Assembly (NCBI RefSeq): GCF_013282095.1
Contig: NZ_BLTJ01000020.1
Location: forward strand, 1 to 33,044
DNA from: Enterocloster alcoholdehydrogenati
GTDB taxonomy: Bacteria; Bacillota; Clostridia; Lachnospirales; Lachnospiraceae
Direction: 5' to 3'
DNA length: 33,044 nucleotides
Below are positions 27,646 to 33,044 of the stretch, piece after piece. Position 1 is the first letter of the stretch. Every line of letters begins with the position of its first letter. The notes beneath the pieces were generated by a model. That model was not told where the DNA came from, ran no database searches, and worked only from the letters and a program-made list of their open reading frames with translations. The position numbers and the translations under genes are program-made.

Positions 27646-27673
27646 TTTACAAATCTGATTCTTATGGTATAAT
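27646..27673 (+). promoter_or_regulatory. Promoter of murA
   Basis: TTTACA (27646-27651), 16-nt spacer and TATAAT (27668-27673), preceded by TGG so that it is also an extended -10. Transcription should start near 27680, giving a leader of about 190 nt before murA. Confidence 0.8.
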
Positions 27674-27722
27674 CTAAGAGATGTAAATAAAATGTGAACA
27701 AAGACTTAGGGAATTATTAAGT

Positions 27723-27818
27723 ATGGAAGTTAGCCCGGCGATCAGCCGGGAAATCTATTTACAGACATGGCGGAGACGTCCTGAGATGATTCTGCCGGAC
27801 AGCGTAAGGGTGGCTTAG
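27723..27818 (+). CDS. Possible 31-residue leader peptide or structured leader of murA
   Basis: An ATG at 27723 with AGGGAA (27708-27713) 9 nt upstream opens 31 codons: MEVSPAISREIYLQTWRRRP followed by EMILPDSVRVA. The peptide is basic. The same stretch folds: CCCGGC/GCCGGG with a 5-nt loop (27734-27750), GGCGGAG/TTCTGCC with wobbles (about 27769-27796) and TGGCT/AGCCA (about 27811-27835). I do not recognise a known riboswitch class. It may be a real small protein, a regulatory uORF, or a leader RNA whose open frame is chance. Confidence 0.35.
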   Translation: MEVSPAISREIYLQTWRRRPEMILPDSVRVA

Positions 27819-27872
27819 GAGTATCAAAGGAGCCAATATCTTTACGGTTTAAATAAGCATTAGAGGTGTAAA

Positions 27873-29165
27873 ATGGAACATTATATTATAAAAGGCGGCA
27901 ACCCGCTGGTGGGCGATGTGACCATAGGCGGTGCGAAGAATGCCGCACTGGGTATCCTGGCAGCGTCCATTATGACGGATGAAGATGTGCTCATCGATAA
28001 TCTGCCGGATGTGCGGGATATCAACGTAATGCTGGAGGCGATTCAGGAGATCGGTGCCAGCGTACGCCGCATCGACCGCCATACAGTGAAGATCAATGCG
28101 GGAAATATAAGAGAGGTATCTGTGGATGATGAATACATTCGTCGGATCCGCGCCTCTTATTACTTTATAGGCGCTTTGCTGGGTAAATATAAGAGCGCCC
28201 AGGTTCCTCTTCCGGGAGGCTGCAATATCGGAAGCCGTCCCATTGACCAGCATATAAAGGGATTTCGGGCGCTGGGAGCGGATGTGCAGATTGAGGGCGG
28301 GGCAGTGATTGCTCACGCCATTGATCTGGTGGCAAGCCACATTTATCTGGATGTGGTTTCTGTGGGAGCCACCATCAATATCATGATGGCGGCGGCCATG
28401 GCAGAGGGACAGACCATCCTTGAAAATGCAGCCAAGGAGCCTCATATCGTAGATGTGGCGAACTTCCTTAACAGCATGGGAGCCAATATTAAGGGCGCAG
28501 GAACGGATACCATCCGTATTCGGGGCGTGGAACGGCTTCACGGTACGGAATATTCCATTATCCCGGATCAGATTGAGGCCGGTACCTTTATGTGCGCGGC
28601 AGCGGCTACCAGAGGGGATGTTATGGTTAAAAATGTAATTCCCAAGCACCTGGAGGCCATTTCCGCAAAGCTGACAGAGATTGGCTGTGAGGTCATTGAG
28701 TTTGACGATGCCGTTCGGGTGGTTGGAAAACCTTCTCAGCGCCACACGGATATCAAGACGCTGCCGTATCCCGGCTTTCCTACGGATATGCAGCCTCAGA
28801 TGGCTGTGACCCTGGCTCTGGCAAAGGGAACCAGTATGGTAACGGAGAGCATTTTTGAGAACCGTTTTAAATATGTAGATGAGCTGGCCCGTATGGGAAG
28901 CTCTATCAAGGTAGAGGGAAATGTGGCTGTGATCAACGGTGTGGAGGGCTTTACAGGAGCTCAGGTTAATGCGCCGGATCTTCGGGCCGGAGCGGCGCTT
29001 GTGATTGCCGGACTGGCGGCGGAAGGATACACCATTGTTGACGAGATCGGATATATCCAGAGAGGATATGAGTGTTTTGAGGAAAAGCTCCAGGGGCTGG
29101 GAGCCATGATTGAACTGGTGGATTCCGAGCGGGAGGTACAGAAGTTTAAATTAAGGGTAGGATAA
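27873..29165 (+). CDS. murA: UDP-N-acetylglucosamine 1-carboxyvinyltransferase MurA
   Basis: MurA performs the first committed step of peptidoglycan synthesis: enolpyruvyl transfer from PEP to UDP-GlcNAc in the cytoplasm. It has 430 residues. The catalytic Lys22 lies in GGAKNAALG and Cys117 in PLPGGCNIGSRPIDQHIKGF; with Cys rather than Asp the enzyme should be of the fosfomycin-sensitive type. FPTDMQPQMA and the late TIVDEIGYIQRGYE are typical. AGAGGTG lies about 5 nt before the ATG. Many Firmicutes have two MurA paralogues; whether this is the main one cannot be told. Confidence 0.97.
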   Translation: MEHYIIKGGNPLVGDVTIGGAKNAALGILAASIMTDEDVLIDNLPDVRDINVMLEAIQEIGASVRRIDRHTVKINAGNIREVSVDDEYIRRIRASYYFIGALLGKYKSAQVPLPGGCNIGSRPIDQHIKGFRALGADVQIEGGAVIAHAIDLVASHIYLDVVSVGATINIMMAAAMAEGQTILENAAKEPHIVDVANFLNSMGANIKGAGTDTIRIRGVERLHGTEYSIIPDQIEAGTFMCAAAATRGDVMVKNVIPKHLEAISAKLTEIGCEVIEFDDAVRVVGKPSQRHTDIKTLPYPGFPTDMQPQMAVTLALAKGTSMVTESIFENRFKYVDELARMGSSIKVEGNVAVINGVEGFTGAQVNAPDLRAGAALVIAGLAAEGYTIVDEIGYIQRGYECFEEKLQGLGAMIELVDSEREVQKFKLRVG

Positions 29166-29193
29166 GAACCGCATATCCATCGTGCGGTTTTAT
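29166..29193 (+). terminator. Terminator after murA
   Basis: A 7-bp stem AACCGCA/TGCGGTT (29167-29173, 29183-29189) with a 9-nt loop and a short T-run starts right after the stop codon. A second hairpin GCCCCT/AGGGGC (29198-29220) follows without T's, inside the leader of the next gene. Confidence 0.65.
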
Positions 29194-29255
29194 ATAAGCC
29201 CCTGTCCGGCACTGAGGGGCGGAGGCAAAACTATCACACAAGGAGGTTGTATAAT

Positions 29256-31112
29256 ATGACCGAAAAGAGGGGAAAAAGAAGATTCCTGCAGCTGTTGTGG
29301 TCTCTTGTACTTACCTGCAGCCTGATCGCAGGTATGTCCATGTCCGCATGGGCAGATGAGACGGGGGCACAAAGGGGCGCGGATCAGGATATCGTGGTTT
29401 TATATACCAATGATGTTCACTGCGGAATTGACGACAATATCGGCTATGGCGGTTTGTCGCTGTACAAAAAGGAAATGCTGAAACAGACTCCTTACGTTAC
29501 CCTGGTAGACGCGGGAGACGCCATTCAGGGCGCGCCGGTAGGCACGCTTTCAGAGGGCGGATATATCATCGATATCATGAATCAGGTTGGATATGATGTG
29601 GCAGTTCCTGGAAACCATGAGTTTGATTATGGTATGTCCCGTTTCCTGGAGTTATCAGGAAAGCTGAACTGCGGGTATTATTCCTGCAATTTTATCAGTA
29701 AAGAAACGGGGAATACCGTATTTGCTCCTTATAAGCTGATCTCCTACGGAGATACAAAAGTGGCATATGTAGGCGTTTCCACACCGGAAAGCTTTACAAA
29801 ATCCACGCCGGCGTATTTCCAGGATACAAACGGGAATTATATCTATTCCTTCTGCGAGGATGAGAGCGGCGAGGCGTTTTACCGTCAGGTACAGTCCAGC
29901 GTGGACAGCGCACGGGCTGAGGGTGCAGATTTTGTAATCCTGGTAGGACACCTGGGAGAAACTGGAGTTACAGAGCGCTGGAGCTCTGTGAATCTGTTAA
30001 GCCATATCCGCGGCGTAGATGTGTGCATCGACGGTCATTCTCATGAGACAACCCCATCCATGACGGTGAAGGATATGGATGGAAAGGACGTGATCATCAC
30101 ACAGACAGGAACCAAGTTAGCCAACATTGGAAAGCTGACCATCCGCAAAGATGGAACCATTTCTGCAGAGCTGGTATCTGAGGTTCCCGCTTCTGACGTA
30201 AACAGCACTTATACGGTACAGAAGAACGATTCCTTAAGCAGGATCGCAAAGAGAGAGCTGGGAAGCTATAATCGCTGGACAGAGATCTACAACATGAACC
30301 GCGATAAGATCAGCAATCCGGAGAACATCTATCCTGGAATGGTTCTTACCATCCGTCAGGGAAGCGTTTTAAATGAAAATGGCCGCCCTGTAGATCCTGA
30401 CACAGAGAATCTGATGAATCAGATCAAGAGTCAGTACAATGAGACTTTAAAGACGCCTCTTGGAAGCACGCCATATACCCTGACGATCAATGATGCGGAA
30501 ACAGGAAAGCGGCGGATCCGCAGTGGTGAGACCAATCTGGGAGATCTGGCGGCAGACGCTTACAGAACCCAGCTGGGCGCTGATATCGGTCTGAGCAACG
30601 GCGGCGGTGTTCGTGTGGACATCAAAACAGGAACGATTACATATGAGGATACGCTGGCTGTATTCCCATTTGGGAATATGGGCTGCGTGGTAGAGGCAAC
30701 AGGACAGCAGATCAAGGATGCTCTTGAAATGGGCGCTAAGAACTATCCTGAGGAGTCCGGCGGCTTTATGCAGGTATCCGGCCTGACCTATACCATTGAC
30801 AGTTCCGTAAAGTCCAGCGTAAAGACGGATGACAAAGGCAACTTTATCAGTGTGGACGGCCCGTACCGCGTAACGGATATTCAGGTAGGCGGACAGCCTA
30901 TTGACCTGAATAAGACCTATACGGTAGCTTCTCACAATTATATGTTAAAGTCCGGCGGAGATGGCATGACCATGTTCAACGGCTGCAATGTTATTAAGGA
31001 TGATGTGATGGTGGATGTGGATGTATTATCCTCCTATATCCAGAGCCTGGGCGGAACTGTGACAGCTGATTATGCAGATCCTGCAGGTCAAGGACGCATC
31101 GTGATCCGATAA
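29256..31112 (+). CDS. Secreted 5'-nucleotidase family protein with inserted LysM domain
   Basis: The called protein has 618 residues. A signal peptide (RRFLQLLWSLVLTCSLIAGM, cleavage likely after AWA near residue 36) exports it. The metallophosphatase domain shows LYTNDVHCGI, DAGDAIQGAPVG, VPGNHEFDYGM, LVGHLGE and CIDGHSHET, which carry the two-metal site. A LysM domain (YTVQKNDSLSRIAKRELGSY to GMVLTIRQG, about 323-370) lies in the middle, before the 5'-nucleotidase C-terminal domain (NLGDLAADAY, LSNGGGVRVD, FPFGNMGCVVE). It probably hydrolyses nucleotides or related phosphoesters at the cell wall, held by LysM on peptidoglycan. The ATG at 29256 has AAGGAGG 9 nt upstream; a TTG at 29247 overlaps that site. 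Confidence 0.92.
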   Translation: MTEKRGKRRFLQLLWSLVLTCSLIAGMSMSAWADETGAQRGADQDIVVLYTNDVHCGIDDNIGYGGLSLYKKEMLKQTPYVTLVDAGDAIQGAPVGTLSEGGYIIDIMNQVGYDVAVPGNHEFDYGMSRFLELSGKLNCGYYSCNFISKETGNTVFAPYKLISYGDTKVAYVGVSTPESFTKSTPAYFQDTNGNYIYSFCEDESGEAFYRQVQSSVDSARAEGADFVILVGHLGETGVTERWSSVNLLSHIRGVDVCIDGHSHETTPSMTVKDMDGKDVIITQTGTKLANIGKLTIRKDGTISAELVSEVPASDVNSTYTVQKNDSLSRIAKRELGSYNRWTEIYNMNRDKISNPENIYPGMVLTIRQGSVLNENGRPVDPDTENLMNQIKSQYNETLKTPLGSTPYTLTINDAETGKRRIRSGETNLGDLAADAYRTQLGADIGLSNGGGVRVDIKTGTITYEDTLAVFPFGNMGCVVEATGQQIKDALEMGAKNYPEESGGFMQVSGLTYTIDSSVKSSVKTDDKGNFISVDGPYRVTDIQVGGQPIDLNKTYTVASHNYMLKSGGDGMTMFNGCNVIKDDVMVDVDVLSSYIQSLGGTVTADYADPAGQGRIVIR

Positions 31113-31151
31113 AGAGATCTAAGGCGGCGACGATTTAAGTGCCGAATGACT

Positions 31152-31188
31152 TCCCGGCAGAGGAGATGGACCTCTGCCGGGATTTTTT
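31152..31188 (+). terminator. Terminator after the 5'-nucleotidase gene
   Basis: A perfect 11-bp stem CCCGGCAGAGG/CCTCTGCCGGG (31153-31163, 31171-31181) has a 7-nt loop and is followed by six T's. Confidence 0.95.
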
Positions 31189-31204
31189 GTGAGAAAAATT
31201 CATA

Positions 31205-31233
31205 TTGACAGGAATGGGGAAATGATTTAAGAT
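31205..31233 (+). promoter_or_regulatory. Promoter of the metK riboswitch transcript
   Basis: TTGACA (31205-31210), 17-nt spacer and TAAGAT (31228-31233). Transcription would start about 36 nt before the riboswitch P1 helix. Confidence 0.65.
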
Positions 31234-31276
31234 AAGCAGGTAGTCATTTTACAATAGAAAACGTTCGTAAATATCC

Positions 31277-31508
31277 CTTATTCAGAGTGATGGAGGTACA
31301 AAGGACCTGTGAAGTCACGGCAACCCCGGTTGAGTACATACTGCAGACGCTTATGCAGATGTGCAGAAGGGCCGGAAGGTGCCAGCCTGAGCGAGGAGTG
31401 CAGAGGAGGAGCTGATACAGAGGCGGCCGGGCTGTGCTTGATCGAGCAATAAGAGGATTTGAAGATCTGATATTTTCAAGTCCGCCGTTGCTGCGGGCTT
31501 TTCTTTTT
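31277..31508 (+). promoter_or_regulatory. SAM-I (S-box) riboswitch controlling metK
   Basis: The aptamer runs from P1 CTTATT (31277-31282) to AATAAG (31448-31453). S-box landmarks follow in order: CAGAGTGATGGAGGTAC, GAAGTCACGGCAACCCC, GGAAGGTGCCAGCCTGAGCG and the closing GAGCAATAAG. P3/P4 are longer than minimal. Downstream, GGATTTGAA (31455-31463) can pair with TTCAAGTCC (31475-31483), and the latter overlaps the left arm of the terminator at 31478-31500. The two are mutually exclusive, so bound SAM should stabilise P1, free the terminator and switch metK off. The aptamer is clear; the switch is inference from pairing. Confidence 0.92.
31478..31508 (+). terminator. Riboswitch expression-platform terminator
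   Basis: An 8-bp stem AAGTCCGC/GCGGGCTT (one wobble; 31478-31485, 31493-31500) has a 7-nt loop and is followed by TTTCTTTTT. Its left arm is shared with the antiterminator helix. Confidence 0.85.
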
Positions 31509-31642
31509 ACACAGATTCATAGAAGAGACATTTTCCTGCCGGTATATGAATGGAGGCAGTTATGCCGGAGAATGGGGAAACTTCAGGATCTGCCTGCTTA
31601 AATGACACAGAAATCATACAGAAAAGAAAAGGAGAATTACTA

Positions 31643-32830
31643 ATGGAGAGAAGATTATTTACATCCGAATCCGTAACTGAAGGCCATCCGGACAAAATGT
31701 GCGATGCTATTTCTGACGCTATTTTAGATGCCTTAATGGAGCAGGATCCCATGAGCCGTGTAGCCTGCGAGACTGCTACCACCACAGGACTTGTGCTGGT
31801 TATGGGCGAAATTACAACAAAGGCATATGTGGACATCCAGAAGATTGTAAGAGAAACCATCCGTGAGATCGGCTATGATCGTGCAAAATATGGCTTTGAC
31901 TGCGATACCTGCGGTGTGATTACAGCCATTGACGAGCAGTCTGCGGATATTGCTCTTGGAGTGGATAAGGCTCTGGAGGCAAAGGAAAACCGTATGTCTG
32001 AGGAAGAGTTAGATGCCATCGGAGCAGGCGACCAGGGCATGATGTTCGGCTACGCAAGCAACGAGACAGAGGAATATATGCCTTACCCTATTTCCATGGC
32101 TCACAAGCTGTCCAGAAGGCTGACTGAGGTAAGGAAGAACGGAACCTTAAAGTATCTGCGCCCGGACGGAAAGACACAGGTTACGGTGGAGTACGACGAG
32201 AACGGACGTCCGGCCCGTCTGGATGCAGTGGTGCTCTCTACTCAGCATGATGAGAACGTGACACAGGAGCAGATTCACGCAGATATCAGGAAGTATGTAT
32301 TTGATGCCATTATCCCGGCAGATATGGTAGATGAGAATACAAAATTTTTCATCAATCCTACCGGACGTTTTGTGATCGGCGGCCCTCACGGCGACAGCGG
32401 CCTGACCGGACGCAAGATCATCGTTGATTCCTATGGCGGAACGGCACGCCATGGCGGCGGCGCATTCTCTGGAAAGGACTGCACCAAGGTAGACCGCTCT
32501 GCAGCCTACGCAGCCCGCTATGTTGCTAAGAATATTGTAGCGGCCGGACTGGCTGACAAGTGTGAGATCCAGCTGTCCTACGCCATCGGCGTTGCCCATC
32601 CTACGTCTATCATGGTAGATACATTTGGGACAGGGAAACTCAGTGAGGAGAAGCTGGTAGAGATCGTCCGTGAGAACTTCGATCTGCGTCCGGCCGGAAT
32701 TATCCGTATGCTGGACCTGCGCCGGCCGATCTACAGGCAGACTGCGGCTTACGGCCACTTTGGCCGCAACGACCTGAATCTGCCCTGGGAACAGCTGAAT
32801 AAGGTTGAGGATCTTAAGAAGTATCTGTAA
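31643..32830 (+). CDS. metK: S-adenosylmethionine synthetase
   Basis: MetK makes S-adenosylmethionine from methionine and ATP in the cytoplasm, and so supplies the ligand that shuts off its own mRNA. The called protein has 395 residues. Motifs in order are [12 protein letters not shown] near the N-terminus, [12 protein letters not shown] (near 115), [20 protein letters not shown] (near 250) and [10 protein letters not shown] (near 273). The Met at 31643 is the conserved start and has AAAGGAGAA about 8 nt upstream; the frame open from 31550 adds a non-conserved 31-residue stretch without a ribosome binding site. Confidence 0.98.
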   Translation: MERRLFTSESVTEGHPDKMCDAISDAILDALMEQDPMSRVACETATTTGLVLVMGEITTKAYVDIQKIVRETIREIGYDRAKYGFDCDTCGVITAIDEQSADIALGVDKALEAKENRMSEEELDAIGAGDQGMMFGYASNETEEYMPYPISMAHKLSRRLTEVRKNGTLKYLRPDGKTQVTVEYDENGRPARLDAVVLSTQHDENVTQEQIHADIRKYVFDAIIPADMVDENTKFFINPTGRFVIGGPHGDSGLTGRKIIVDSYGGTARHGGGAFSGKDCTKVDRSAAYAARYVAKNIVAAGLADKCEIQLSYAIGVAHPTSIMVDTFGTGKLSEEKLVEIVRENFDLRPAGIIRMLDLRRPIYRQTAAYGHFGRNDLNLPWEQLNKVEDLKKYL

Positions 32831-32839
32831 GATGATAAG

Positions 32840-32886
32840 AAGCTGCCCTTCTGGTGCTAAGAATCAGCCAGAGAGGGCAGCTTTTT
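32840..32886 (+). terminator. Terminator of metK
   Basis: A 10-bp outer stem AAGCTGCCCT/AGGGCAGCTT (32840-32849, 32874-32883) is extended by TCTGG/CCAGA past a single bulged G, with a 13-nt loop and a T-run to 32886. Confidence 0.95.
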
Positions 32887-32965
32887 GATCGTAATGCTGT
32901 ATTTCAAAAGGAATTATTTGAGAGTATGAGAAAATTTCTGTAAATAAGATTCTTCTATGATAATG

Positions 32966-33007
32966 AAGGGTGGGAAACTTCTAAATCAGGTTTTTCACCC
33001 TTGTTTT
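32966..33007 (+). terminator. Second terminator-like hairpin near right edge
   Basis: A 13-bp stem (arms 32966-32978 and 32990-33002, two G-U wobbles in plus-strand RNA) has an 11-nt loop and is followed by GTTTTATA. No gene lies between it and the metK terminator. A weak promoter-like pair, TTGAGA (32918) and TAAATA (32941), sits upstream. It may be a backup terminator or end a short RNA. From 33008 to the edge nothing is recognisable. Confidence 0.6.
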
Positions 33008-33044
33008 ATATATAACAGGTACTTCCATGCATGTCAAGAGCAGG

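Noticed and set aside
27849-28745. 298-codon minus-strand frame over murA
   Set aside because: Shadow of murA, whose active-site motifs are intact; the frame is rich in His/Cys/Arg as expected from antisense translation.

Overview
The window is the replication-origin region of a Firmicutes chromosome, most likely a member of the Lachnospiraceae (Clostridium cluster XIVa). The evidence is the classical gene order around dnaA, the clostridial type of GyrA, YidC, Jag and MurA, a SAM-I riboswitch in front of metK, and Shine-Dalgarno-led genes with sigma-A-type promoters. The family assignment is inference from protein character; no database search was possible.

Origin and left arm (1-9464). Reading leftward on the minus strand are dnaA, dnaN, yaaA (S4 domain), recF, gyrB and gyrA, ending at a hairpin terminator at 246-316. 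DnaA boxes lie on both sides of dnaA (7478-7741 and 9224-9426), so oriC looks bipartite as in Bacillus subtilis. remB, which lies between recF and gyrB in Bacillus, is absent.

Right arm, part 1 (9465-17528). Reading rightward are an ECF-transporter S component behind a perfect consensus promoter, then rpmH-rnpA-yidD-yidC-jag (ribosomal protein L34, RNase P protein, membrane insertion), then mnmE-mnmG-rsmG (tRNA and 16S rRNA modification) behind a terminator. Genes on both sides run away from the origin.

Right arm, part 2 (17529-24767). Where Bacillus has noc, this window has an orphan LacI-type regulator and two head-on genes: endonuclease IV (nfo) and a membrane-anchored alpha/beta hydrolase. 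Then come parA, parB and a DUF4446 membrane protein. Three parS sites with the core TGTTTCACGTGAAACA lie at 19676, 20812 and 23361; two of them bracket the hydrolase gene. Just past the third is an unusual protein with a conserved-looking Cys-containing head, a long Glu/Lys/Met-rich linker, fourteen 9-residue Pro-rich repeats and an Arg-rich tail.

Right arm, part 3 (24768-33044). This part holds a large single-pass membrane protein with propeller-like repeats and a C39-peptidase-like C-terminus that seems to have lost its catalytic residues, murA behind a roughly 190-nt leader that contains a 31-codon ORF, a secreted 5'-nucleotidase with a LysM domain inserted between its two catalytic halves, and metK under a SAM-I riboswitch with a visible terminator/antiterminator switch.

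Most of the window is ordinary housekeeping DNA. The parts most worth a second look are the Pro-rich repeat protein, the C39-like membrane protein, the murA leader and the parS arrangement.
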